A stretch of 64,000 nucleotides of DNA from Vermamoeba vermiformis. Lineage: Eukaryota > Tubulinea > Echinamoebida. The stretch lies in assembly GCA_045837725.1 (NCBI GenBank), contig JBEWZL010000162.1, positions 62,001-126,000 of the forward strand, read 5' to 3'. Made by a program: the position numbers and the translations under genes. The notes beneath the pieces were generated by a model. It made no database searches. It saw only the letters and a list, made by a program, of their open reading frames with translations, and had not been told where the DNA came from. The stretch's first letter is position 1; every line of letters begins with the position of its first letter. Shown here one piece after another: positions 10,971 to 22,415 of this stretch.

Positions 10971-13117
10971 ATGGCAGGAGTGCAACAACAATTGACCCAA
11001 ATTGCGGGTATTGCCGATCAAAAGGCTCAAAGTGATGCTTACAAGCAACTTTTGGGCACTATTCAAAACAATGCCGCTGATCTTAAAACTTTCCTTCAAC
11101 ACAGTAAGGATCTCGCTTGCGTTGCCTAGAATTTGGTTAATAGATATTAATATAATATTTTTATAATATTAGTGGCCAGCGACGATACTCCTTTGGTCAC
11201 TTCTCGTCAAATCTTGGTAGATTATGCAACTCAAATTGCATCCTTACCAGCTGACTCCTTCAAAGAAGTCGCTACCTTCGCATTAGAGAAGCTTCAACCT
11301 CGTATTGTAGCCTTCGAAGAACAAGTTTCTATGATTAGAGAACGATTGGCAACTATTTATGAGAAGGAAGAAGATTCAAAGAAAGCAGCTCAAGTTTTGA
11401 TTGGTATTCCTCTTGAAGGTCAACGGTATGTTTATTTAAATGATTAATATTAATTATTCACTATTATTGAGCCACAAATAATAATTATTTTGAATTTTAT
11501 TCTATTTGGAAAAAATCAAGACTTACCCTTGACGTAAATTTATTTGCTCAATAATTAATTTGGCACATATAATAATCGTATTTACAATTTTACATGGCTC
11601 AGGATAAATTTTGAACCGAATCTGACGATTTTATTTTAGCGTTTTGACTCCAGATTACAAAACAAGCATTTACGTTAAAATTGCTACGTTGTTGATTGAT
11701 GCCGACGAGCACGTAGAAGCTGAACGATACTTGAACAAAGCTGCTGCTATCATTTCAAAATGCAAAGACCCTATGCTCCAACTCAAATACAAGGTAAGAT
11801 CTGCTTCAAATAATGTTAAAATTGGTTGCATTATGCATCATAATTACTTTTCTTCAATTTTACTTAATTTACCGCTTCAAATGAATTTTTCTGAGGCTAA
11901 ATCTGACTCGCGACCTTAAACGGTTTCGAAATCTGCTCTTGTAAATATTTCTCGAGTATATCAATAACACTAATATTACAGGCTTGCTTCGCACAAATTT
12001 TGGACTTCAAGCGAAAGTTCTACGAAGCCGCTTTGCACTACTACCAATTGTCTCAAATGGTCAACGAGGCTGAACAATTGCCCGCCTTAGAATCTGCTGC
12101 TATTTGCTCTATTTTGGCCTCCGCTGGTCCTCAACGGTAAGTTGATGCTTAATAAGGCTAAGCGACAATTACTAAATAAGGGAACACGATCCCACATCCA
12201 AAGCTTTTAAGCAGCGAAGCTGTTGAAATTAAATACATCTGCCGCATTTATAATATATTCGTGGCGATTATTTTGCTGACAGATTTTTCGCTTAGATCAC
12301 GTTTGTTGGCCACTTTGTACAAAGACGAACGAACTTCGAAGATTGCTGCCTTCCCTATTCTCGAGAAGATGTAAGTCCTCATTAATATTAGTTGTGCATA
12401 AATACAATCAAAGCAATACCGTAGAAACAAATTACATAATTAGCTTTGACATCTTGTTAACGACAATGTTTGCTGCTGGATGCCGCCGTTTGTTTGGGCA
12501 AACGTTTTAACCTCATTCAATTCAAATAGGTTCTTGGATCGAATTATCCGAAAGACAGAAGTCGACAAGTTCAACGAGATGTTGGAAGAACATCAAACTG
12601 CCATCACTTCTGACGGCTTCAAGGTCAACGAACGTGCCATCATCGAGCACAACATGCTTGCCGCTAGCAAGGTCTACAATAACATTACCTTCACCGAGTT
12701 GGGTTCTTTGTTGAATATTGACGCCGAGAAGGTAATTAAGCCGTTTTTGTAGCGAGATTTTGAGACCTTTCAATTATGCGTTGGCACGTGAACGGATCTA
12801 ATGGAGATTTTACTTGTAGGCTGAGAAGATTGCTGCCAAGATGATTGCTGAAGAGCGTATGACTGGTACTATCGATCAGACTAAGGGCACTATCTTCTTC
12901 GAGCGAGGTAAGAATTTTTGTTCGGGTTTGATCCGCATACTTTGATGGAAAATTTTCAGTTATATTTTTGAATGTATGGGCCCGTTATTAATATAGATCC
13001 ATTACAGAGGAAGGCAATACCTTGAACAAGTGGGATATGCACATTAAGAACGCTTGCGCTGTTGTCAATAACGTGTTGGATGTGCTCTCTGTCAAGCACC
13101 CTGAATTGATCAAGTAG
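10971..13117 (+). CDS. CSN4: COP9 signalosome subunit 4
   Basis: Subunit of the COP9 signalosome, which removes NEDD8 from cullins and so tunes SCF-type ubiquitin ligases. Eight exons (10971-11103, 11173-11425, 11640-11793, 11982-12136, 12296-12370, 12530-12731, 12820-12907, 13008-13117) give an intact frame of 389 residues, close to the human protein (about 406). Recognisable stretches are [48 protein letters not shown] (the PCI winged-helix part) and the C-terminal NVLDVLS. The N-terminal half is TPR-like helical repeat. Its presence fits the F-box proteins elsewhere in the window, which are substrate adaptors of the ligases that the signalosome regulates. No anomalies seen. Confidence 0.95.
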
Positions 13118-13290
13118 AACTCTTGTTGTATTAATTTTATAAACTTTTGATGTTTCTTTACACCAACTTAGCCTTACGATCATAATCTGCAGCTCGTGAA
13201 CTTCATTAACAATGAAAAAGTAGGATCACGTTAAGTTTTCTTGAAGTTGTATTTACAATTTATTACAAGGAATAGTATTTTTTCATAGTG

Positions 13291-13704
13291 TTATTTACGA
13301 CCACTTTCAATCTTTTTGTTTTGGTTTGACTGCTGCGTGTTAGCTTCAGGTTCCGATGAACGAGCTTTTAAAAACGATTAGTCGAGCATCCAGTTTATTG
13401 TGCAATTAAAACTATTATTTAACGTGATAATGTACTTACTCGAACGTAGATAATATGCGGCAAGCATTACTACTCCTACACCAGCCCTAAAATTAATTAT
13501 TAATATTTTCAAAATTGCGTCACCAGTGGCTAAAAGCATATTTAATCGATATTCAGCATTAAAAATACTACAAATTGCAAGATAAATATCGAAGTTAATT
13601 TTGAAGGCGACACAAAACTGATCTCACCATCCGTAAGAATTTGCACGACCAAACCATTGCCAGAACTCTTTACGAGTCATCGGCTGAAATTTCTTATTAT
13701 CCAT
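13291..13704 (-). CDS. Small single-pass membrane protein (65 aa), unknown
   Basis: Three short exons (13628-13704, 13440-13486, 13291-13364) join in phase to a 65-residue protein. It begins MDNKKFQPMTRKEFWQWFGRA, has one hydrophobic helix (WAGVGVVMLAAYYL) and ends in a polar tail rich in Gln, Asn and Lys. The layout resembles small mitochondrial or ER inner-membrane subunits and assembly factors, but I do not recognise the family. It is divergent from PARG, with 94 bases between the two start codons. Support comes from consistent splice sites and frame; function is unknown. Confidence 0.6.
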
Positions 13705-13798
13705 TGCTATTATTAAGCTCTTTTGTGGTTACAACCAGAGTGACGTTCATTGAAAATCGATTCAATTTCGTTTCAGCTAAAAGCAGCAAACTTTTGTT

Positions 13799-16487
13799 AT
13801 GTACACCATAACAAAGGCACTTAAAACAGTCACCAGCACTAATAAACCATTATTATTAAGGCTCATTAAATCCGCGAAGCTAATGGGTAATACTGTAAGT
13901 CTTCACCACTTAAACAAGATCGAAGCCCAAGAACGATGGGCTTCAATAATATATATGAAAGTTAATTATTATAGAAATTAATGGTAACATTTAGGGAGGA
14001 AAGCATAAAATATCAGCGGATGTAGAGCACGATGGAAATGTTGTTCTCCCGTGCAATCCCAAATGGACGATCAACGTTGACGGCGAGGTAATAAATTTTA
14101 ATTATAATTTTACAGAATATATTCAGCAATAATTGACCAATTGTAATCATAGAAAGTCTCTTTCTGGAGCCAAGTCGAGAAAACTCTGTCCCAAAAAATT
14201 GAAAACGAAGAACAATTAGTGGTACGTAGTTACATACTTATGCTCGTATTATTACGCTCCTAAATATCTTATTTATAATTTATTGAATACGTAACTTGAA
14301 TTTCCATTTACCTGAGTTCAATTCAGAAAACGCTAGAAACCCTGTATTCGAAGACTTTATACGATGGATTGAAATATTTCTTTAAAAAAGTCGCTAAAGA
14401 GTACGTATCATCTCTACAACCGCAGATCTGACTTCTGAAGACCAAGATCTTCTTTAGCTAACAACACTAATACTGTTTAGCGACGAAAAAGAGCGCTTTT
14501 TCAACCACACATTGCCTGCAATGCAGAAGCTAGTGTTAAAAATGCCGCAATTGGGTAAGTTAAGATTTGACTTTTTGGTTGGATCTGCCCAACGTTGTGG
14601 CAACACGTGTTGATTAAATGAACGAGTATTAATACTTGATTGTTTGCAGTACCTTCTCCTTTACCACTGTTACTTGATGGCGTCAACAAAGAGATCACAT
14701 TGAGGTACGTCAAATTTTCTGCTTAAACAAACCCACACAAAGTTTCAATCGAGCGAATTTATCACTGAATCCGAATTACATCTTGAACGTTTAATTACGA
14801 ACAATTATTTCGTGGTCGGTGAGTTGTGTGATTTTTTCTTCCGTTGACAGGAAGTAGTGTGGCAAGTAGTGACTCGAGCACGAAGCCGCAATGCGTCTCG
14901 GGCACGACCACACTAACAAGAATGCACCGCTTCCCGTCCGATCAGCGAAGTTAAGCTTGTTCAGGCCTTCTTAGTACTGGGGTAGGAGACTACCTGGGAA
15001 TCGGAGGTGTTGTGCTCTTTCTCTTTTTTTGCTTTTTACTGCCCCTTGGCCCGCGACCTTTTTCTCCGTTACGAATTTAAAGAACCAGATCCCACATGTT
15101 TTTTGTAAATCAAGCTTGTTACTGATTTTTGTTGCAGCCAAGAGGCCGTATCGTGCTTAGTGGCAGGAGGGTTTTTCAGCTTGTATCCCGTGCAGCGCTA
15201 TGAAAAACACGAGCACTTCCCATCACTGAACTTCAGAGAGATGTTTTTGCCGTCAATGGATGGCACGTACGGCACACAACAGATCGGAAAACTACGGTGC
15301 TTCTTGAACTACTTTGATCGTGTTACTACCGAAGGTAATCGATTCATCAAATCAATTTCCAAATAAGGAAATGTATTAATTCTTTTTCGTGCCAGTGCCG
15401 ACCGGTCAAATTACTTTCCGTCGTCAAACTTGCAAAGAATACCCTGATTGGTCAAATTCAACCAAGCCAATCAAAAATCTCACCGTTGATGCTAAGAAAG
15501 TCATCGAGGATGCTCACGTAAGTTGTGTATCCGCTTCACTTTTCGAACTAACCAACCACACTAGGGTGCACTTCAAGCCGATTTTGCTAATAAATATGTT
15601 GGCGGTGGCACTCTCGAACGAGTAAGCAATACTTCGCATCTTTTCCTAATTAGGCAAGTAAGCGTTGACAGTCACAACTTAGGGCTGCGTGCAAGAAGAA
15701 ATAAGATTCGCTATTTGTCCTGAATTGACAGCGTCAATGTTGTTCTGCGAAGTGATGGGTCCTAACGACGCTATTATTATGATTGGCGCTGAGCAGTACT
15801 CGACTTATCGCGGATACGGCCAAACATTTACCTTTAATGGAAACCACGTCGAAACTGCTGAACGGTAAAAAATCATTTCGCACTATGAATAGCTTTAGAT
15901 CTGACCCAATTTATTAGCGACGAGAAGAATAGAAGAAAAATTGAAGTGGTCGCAATGGATGGTAATTTTATTACAATATAATTAATGCCAAGCTGAATTT
16001 TCAACTAACAATTTTTTTAGCGCTGGATTTCCGAAGCGTGACGATGAGTCAATATTCAGAGGCCGGTATCAATAGAGAATTGAACAAGGCCTATGTCTCG
16101 TTCATGTCTGAACAGGAGGCCCCTAGCCCAGTCGCCACGGGTAATTGGGGCTGTGGTGTATTTAAAGGAGACGCGCCGTTGAAGGCGATAATACAGCTCA
16201 TCGCGGCATCTCAAGGTACAACAAAAATTCTCGGAATTTTTTTCTTAATTTTGACAATTTGCTATTCAGCTGTGGTTTAATACTTACATTACTAATTTAA
16301 TTGTATAGCTAATCGAGATACGTTGTACTTTTCGTTCAATCGTGAAGATGTCAGTGAACCGCTGATCGAGTTCCATAAGCTCTTGATGGAGAATAAAGTA
16401 ACCGTGGGACAATTATATAGCGCGATATTGAAGGTCGATGGCTACAAAGATTTCTACGCGAGACTGAAAAGCAAATTGGAAAAATAA
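13799..16487 (+). CDS. PARG: Poly(ADP-ribose) glycohydrolase
   Basis: Removes poly(ADP-ribose) chains from proteins after DNA-damage signalling. Thirteen exons, about 478 residues. The catalytic macrodomain signature is present: YVGGGTLERGCVQEE (GGG plus the QEE with the catalytic Glu pair), preceded by LQADFANK and followed by RFAICPEL, IGAEQYSTYRGYGQTF and the DALDFR stretch. The N-terminal residues before MGNT are basic and could be a mitochondrial signal; MGNT is a possible alternative start. One anomaly: near 15841-15846 the frame needs one added base to read on into ERDEKNRRKIEVVAMDA, which aligns gap-free with the human ERDDWQRR region as I recall it. A weak donor at 15847 would also restore frame but loses those residues. 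Intron 14705-15137 contains a 5S rRNA gene. Confidence 0.92.
14900..15017 (+). rRNA. 5S ribosomal RNA
   Basis: A 118-nt 5S rRNA. The ends pair perfectly as helix I (GGGCACGAC at 14900-14908 with GTTGTGCTC at 15009-15017, allowing G-U pairs). The internal Pol III promoter is recognisable: an A-box-like stretch cgaagttaagc and a C-box region cttagtactggggtaggaga, followed by the conserved cctgggaa. A T-run follows directly. It lies on the same strand as PARG and wholly inside a PARG intron, so it is a dispersed 5S copy and not part of an rDNA repeat in this window. Confidence 0.95.
15018..15030 (+). terminator. Pol III terminator of the 5S gene
   Basis: ttt-ctc-ttttttt immediately after helix I of the 5S rRNA; a run of seven T on the coding strand is a standard RNA polymerase III stop. 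Confidence 0.85.
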
Positions 16488-16582
16488 TTTTGTAATTTAA
16501 CGAGAGATCCGGATGAGTAAATAGACGTTGATGATTTTAACAATTGTTCTCATATATAATACATTAGATATTAATATTTTTG

Positions 16583-17244
16583 TTATTCTGAAGGCACTAT
16601 AATATCACCAGCTTCTATTGACCGAATAACTTCGAGCGGATCTAGTCCGTGGACAGTTATTCCAACTATACTTTTAGCGGTGCCTAATATCTCTTTCACT
16701 GTGCCTTGAAATGTTGCAGCCAATGAATTTGGTCGCAGGATTCGTGCGATCTGGTACAGATCCTCCAAAGAAACATTTCCTGTATGAGGCCCTGCATTGT
16801 GCGACCGTTTGCCTTCTTTAATAGCTTTTACTAACAACATTGATGCCGTAGGTATGAGGCTTATAGTCAAATTCCTTCCGGTGACTGTCATTCTGACACA
16901 AATCCGCGTTCTTTGCGGTAAACCAAATTCGTTGCCAACTTTATCTATCTCTTCAACGACTCTTTTAGGCGACTTTAATATTAAATGACCATTGAATTAG
17001 TGTATAATATGCCGCGAAACGAAAAAAAAAGAATAAATTACGAAATAAATCCCAAAAATTCATATTTAATTTTAACAACGACTCACCAGTCCCATCGGAC
17101 CTACAACTGCGGCTAAAGGGCCAGTAACTCCAATTCCAACTTTATGCTTTAAAGTAACTGGCGAGTGTCAAAATTAAATCAACCACTGAACAGTAGGAGA
17201 GAATTACCTTCTCGAGTAGCGTTTGGGTCATACTTGGGTGGCAT
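16583..17244 (-). CDS. RPL12: 60S ribosomal protein L12 (uL11)
   Basis: Large-subunit stalk-base protein that binds the GTPase-associated rRNA. Three exons (17208-17244, 17087-17157, 16583-16972) give 165 residues, the normal eukaryotic L12 length. It starts MPPKYDPN, then VGPLGLSP-type core (GPLAAVVGPMGLSPKRV), then the C-terminal domain with SGN-like HTGNVSLEDLYQIAR and GTVKEILGTAKSIVGITV. The start is fixed by the conserved MPPK. No snoRNA boxes were found in the two introns. Convergent with PARG. Confidence 0.95.
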
Positions 17245-17498
17245 TTGTGTTGCAGTTATCCAAAAAGAAATGGGAACCGAAACTTTTGCTACTTTCCGAC
17301 CCTTTTCCTAGTGCAATCTACCAGGGTAACACAAAAAATGTCGTGTCGTGTCAAAAATGTCATTATCGACAATGTACTGGCTGGGTAAGTTTCGTAACAG
17401 GTAAAGCGAAGAAGCAAAAGAGTTCTCTAATACCGAGTAAGATAATTAAAAATAGTTTTATATGAAGAAACAAAGCTTTTTACAAGTTAATAAATTAA

Positions 17499-20400
17499 TT
17501 AATTAGAGGAATCGCTCTCTGATGACTCTTCGGACGAACCAGATTGATTGGATCCGCTTTGCGATTTCTCGTTGCTGCTGGATGCAGATCCGCTGTTCAG
17601 TGAACGCTCATTGCTGTCATCAGAACCGCTTTGAGAGCTGTTCGTCTGACTCGCCGGAGGATTGTTCTTCGCTCTCTTCTGATGAGCCAGATGAGCCAGA
17701 TGAAGATTCTTCGTTGTCAATCTTGATCTCCTTCAATTCAACGTTGTTGCCATTATCTTCACCGTCTCCTTTGCCTAATTAGGAAATATTAGAATATTTT
17801 CACTGGTACTTTGTTTGAGCTGTTTGCTTACCAGCACGAGCCAAAACATCAGCCATTTCACCGTCAACTTCAGTATCGGTAATCTTCAAGAAGACTTCTT
17901 CCAAAGCTAAAGAAAAAAATGGACGAGTTAGATATTGTTTAAAAGCGTGTGAAAAATTGACGTGCGAAAACTTACTAGTATTTGAAATACCCCAATCGAG
18001 AATGTGCAACCGCTCTTTGTTGTCTTCAATAGCTCTGAACAACTTGTGCAATTCAATGTCAGACTTGGGTGCTTCGTATTTAGCAGTGCCTGCGAGAGTG
18101 TTGATCAACTTAGCACGCGGCACGATGCCCAGCAAGAACTGGCGTGCTTGTTCTTCGTATTCAACAGGAGTGGTCAAGACGATCTTAAAAGCTTGGCCCC
18201 ATCGAGTCTTCAACTCAGCTGACGGTCCAACGGCCTTCAATTTACCACCAACGAAGATACCGAGACGATCACACAAGGCCTCAGCTTCTTCCATAGAGTG
18301 GGTAGTCAACATCTGCAAGTCAAAATAAGCATTGATACTTGCTAACATTATCGCCTATGACTTACCATAGAGCAGTGCTTCTTGTAGTTAATGACAGTTT
18401 CCCACAATTGACGACGAGAAGCAGGATCCAAACCACTATTGAGCGATGTATTAGTGAGTTACTATCTGATAATAAACATTGATAGTATTATACTTACGTA
18501 GTAGGCTCGTCCAAAAGAACGACTTTAGGGTTACCAATCAAAGCAACAGCAACACAAAGACGGCGCTAAGGCACAAAGTGTCAGATCCACAAAAATTTTA
18601 CTGGTCATTCGTATTGACTTACCTTCATACCACCAGAGTATTGTCTAGACAATTTTTTGCGAGCACGCCACAAGTTGACTTGTTCGAGCCAGTAGCGCAC
18701 TTGTTGCTTCAATTCTTTACCAGTCAAATTCTTCAATCGGCCGTAGAACTCCAAATGTTCAGGGCCAGTCAAATCGTCCCACAAAACGTTGTCTTGAGGG
18801 CAGACACCTGTATACACATTTTCATTAGATTTGGAATGAATTGATTGGCAGATCCGGTCTGTAAACTTACCCATCTGCAAGTGGATCTCATCCATTTGGT
18901 TGCGGATATCCAATCCACGGATCAAGGCGTAACCCTTAGTAGGTCTCAAGTAACCGCACAACATGTTGATAGTGGTACTTTTACCAGCACTACAAAAGAG
19001 ATAAGAAAATTGCGGATGCAGCACAATCGGTTGACTTACCCGTTAGGACCCAAGAAACCGAAGCATTCGCCTTCATTGATACCCATAGTCAAGTTATTTA
19101 CGGCCACTTTCTTAGGCATACCGTTGACACCCTATTCAAGCCGTTAGTGGATCTGCTCGGATGAGGATCGAGGTAGAAAAGTACTTACAGGATAGACCTT
19201 TCTCAACTCACGGACTTTAATGGCAATGTTGGGATCGTCGTCGCTAACACCGTTCAAACGAGTACGCTCCTTGCTAACGTCAGCAGCCTCTTCTGGGATG
19301 TCACCAGTTGAGTCGTCTTTGCGGATGCACCTCATCTTCTTCGGCAAGAAGAACAACGGATGTTGCTTAACACCAGGACCAATAGGGATAACCAACTCGA
19401 AGTAGATAGCGATCAACATAAATACAGCCCACTAAGTATGGAAAGTTAGTTTGTGAAAACTTTGTTGCGGATGTGGCTTTTGACACGTACCTCGACTGTC
19501 AAGAAATAGTAGACCAAGTCCATTCGATAGAGAGAATCAGTCATCTCGGCAATAGTCATACCAGGACCGTTGAATGAGACGGCTCGAGTCAAGGCATAGA
19601 GACCACGGTAGAATGCAAACGGTGGTATGACCATGATACCTAGCTGCGTCGATTCAGGCGTTTCAGTGGAGGCGAAGTAAGGTTGAATCAATTGCACAGC
19701 CAGTAGACCTATCAAGAACACATAGACGTATCCGACAACTATAATGACATGCGTTAGTCATGTTCGACTTCCAAACCGCCACACAAATGATTAAAATTAC
19801 AATGTAATTATCGTATTATAATTTCCCGTGTCAGTGAAAGAAGCTTACCGATAGCTGTGCTCGAGCGCGTGAAAAACACGGACAACAAGAATGCTGTCGC
19901 CATCAGCGTGTGGCCCCATATAAAGAATAGGAAGAAAATCGGGAAGAAGTTGTTGACGCTGAAGAATCTGAAGCCCATAGCAGCAGCGATACCAATGATC
20001 AAGAACGTCGTGACAAGGTAGATCAAATAGTAAAATATGTATTGCACGAGCCAATACACGGGTGTCTTCAAACCCATCTAGTTTGGCACGCGTTAGATCC
20101 GTTCTATTGTTTAGTTATAGGCTCTAATACGTACCATCTTCATGATCTCGCGGAGCTTGTTTTCTTTTTCGAAGACCATGCCGGACATAATGACTGGCAA
20201 GGACAAATGGAAGATGTAAATGTACAGTTGAGCTAAGATTAAAAACATGGTTAGATCAGATCCAAATAGCCAAAAAATGCTTATTTTAAGGAGTACTTAC
20301 GTCCAATAATACTAATAAGATCGAAATCGTTCTTAGTACGAGGAGTAGGGAAGTTCTTGGTACCGTCTGAAATTGCCATATTTAGTAATTGAAAAATTTT

Positions 20401-22005
20401 AAAATTTCTTCATTATGATTATGATGTTCATACATGAATAGTACTTACAGTTAGTATAAGAAGTCAAGTTTTGGTTCGGCGAGAAAGTCTTCCAAACAGC
20501 GTTGGTAATGAGACCCATCAAGGCCATCAGATCTCGACCTCGTGTAAGGGTCATGTTGTACATCAAGCCGTAGATGACTTGCTTTGAAGACAAGCTGACA
20601 GTACGGAAATCGTAACCTATTAATCATATTAATATCAGATCAAAATATTTCAGAATTTCAAAGTATTTTTGGATCCGGATTTGTAACGGAAATATTTACG
20701 GTCAATATAAGGCGGTTAGTAAATATATTTATGCTTACCGGCTACGTAAGGTCCACGCTTGGCCCAGTCCTCAAAGAAGATATCGTCCATAGCTGTTTTG
20801 CTATCTTCTTGCTGCATCTCGGGGAACACGAAAAACGGCTCGCTGAAACAAAACGATTGCGTGTTGCCTTGACGCAAGTTGGTGTTTCCCTTAAATGCCT
20901 AGTATAACACGACACAATTAATTGCTTGCGTTAAAGTCGAGATTAAGAATTTGAGACTTACTGGCAAAAAGCTGACGGATGTAGTCATGTTGCCTAACAA
21001 TCCTTGGCCGGTGACATTAGGACTCACATAGTCATCCGGCACATCTAAATTATTCGGATTTGGTAGCCCGGCTATAATAATCGAGTTAGTAATGCAAAGA
21101 TAGGTAACTTCGGAAGCGAATCCGAAAAAACGATCGGGTCAAATCTAATCTGCTCAATCACTAAGGATGATTTTAGGAAGCTACTAGTAGTGACTATACT
21201 TACCAAATATACCCACATCCGCATTCCCGTTGTCTGCGTATAAAAATAGACCAGTCGTGGATTGAGGCGACTGGAAATCATCCGAGCACTTCGTAGTATT
21301 CGTGCGAGGCAGCCTAATAGTTTGATCCGTTAGTTAAGCGTTCGGAATACGAAATATTAAGCAAAGAATCACTAAAAAGGGAAAATACAAAGTAAATCTC
21401 GTTAAACTAATGTGATCCGCTCCGTAATCCTTGAAAATCTTCGTATATCTTTGCTATACTTACAATAGTGATGCGGGTTGTAATGCAGGTCGTTTAATAG
21501 CTTCAGTGTATTCACCAGAGCTATCTCGGATGAAGCTCGTGACCAGCTGTTGAATCAAGAACAAAACAAATAACTGCGATAAAAATGTAATTAGCATTAA
21601 GGAATAATATCAATAAAGAATAAGATAAAAATAAGACATTTCGGTTGTAATTTAAAATTGACAACGGTTAGCAGATCCATCCGAAGAAAATTGGTTAAAT
21701 TTCAACTTCTGCAATCTAAAAACGCTTATACATCATAATAATACTTACCAATACTAACGGGAACAATATTTGACAAATATTGGTCTTAATTTGACGTCGC
21801 TATAATGAAAAATATTAGATCAGCACATGTCGGACTAACGTAATTATTTAAATTCCGAAGTAATTAATTATTATTTAATTGATTAGTATTCGCTTACTTG
21901 ATAAGTCCATTGCTTCTTAAACAGAGCAGTAAATTGATTTTTGAACGAGTAAGTAATTAGCTTTGAGCCTTGTGGGGCATTGACGTTGATCCTTGAATTT
22001 TGCAT
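17499..22005 (-). CDS. Half-size A-type ABC transporter (ABCA) 1
   Basis: Membrane exporter with one transmembrane domain and one ATP-binding domain, the half-size ABCA form common in amoebae; these usually move lipids. The ATG at 22003-22005 opens MQNSRINVNAPQGSK, then a first helix (about 21730-21560), a large extracytosolic loop, and five or so helices between about 20590 and 19446. The ATPase domain has AGKSTTINMLCG (Walker A), VCPQDNVLWDDLT, the ABC signature YSGGMK, and TTHSMEEAEALCDR. Many introns of 45-70 nt. The C-terminus is an acidic Ser-rich tail: one frame ends early (LSKRF, stop near 17625), but the Ser/Glu/Asp-rich composition continues in the adjacent frame to 17499, so an extra base near 17640 is likely. 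Confidence 0.88.
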
Positions 22006-22415
22006 TTGCGGATAGGACAAATTACAATATCGTAATTAATGTCTGGTGTTGGCGGAGACTTGATCTGAAACCGCCTTGCACTCTACAAAATTCAAAACAA
22101 AATAAATAGATTCAGCTGCTGTGGTGGCCAAAAAGCTGTCTTATCGGCTTAATTGCGTCGCGTGAGCTCTTAGTTTGGTAATCAGCTCTATCGTGGTCAC
22201 CGTCGCGCGCTGTGTTAACCAAAAACGCCTCAATTATTTCCATTTTTAAACAAAAAAAATTCCTACGGAAATAATTTTCTTACGGAGATAGGTTTTTGTG
22301 ATCGGTGTTACGCTCGCGAGACAATTAGCAACGTTCTTAATCCAGTGACAACTACAAATTGTTCCGAAAACGATCAATTTAGTTCAATTCGGTCAATTAC
22401 GAGCACAGATCTGAA
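22006..22415. promoter_or_regulatory. Shared promoter of two head-to-head ABCA genes
   Basis: 410 bases between the two divergent ABCA start codons, with no open frame of its own. TGCGGAT lies at 22007-22013, two bases from the minus-strand ATG. The arrangement suggests joint regulation, which is an inference. Confidence 0.5.

Noticed and set aside
15841-15917. Alternative donor gtcgaa at 15847 in PARG
   Set aside because: It restores frame but deletes residues that align gap-free with animal PARG; a missing base is more likely.
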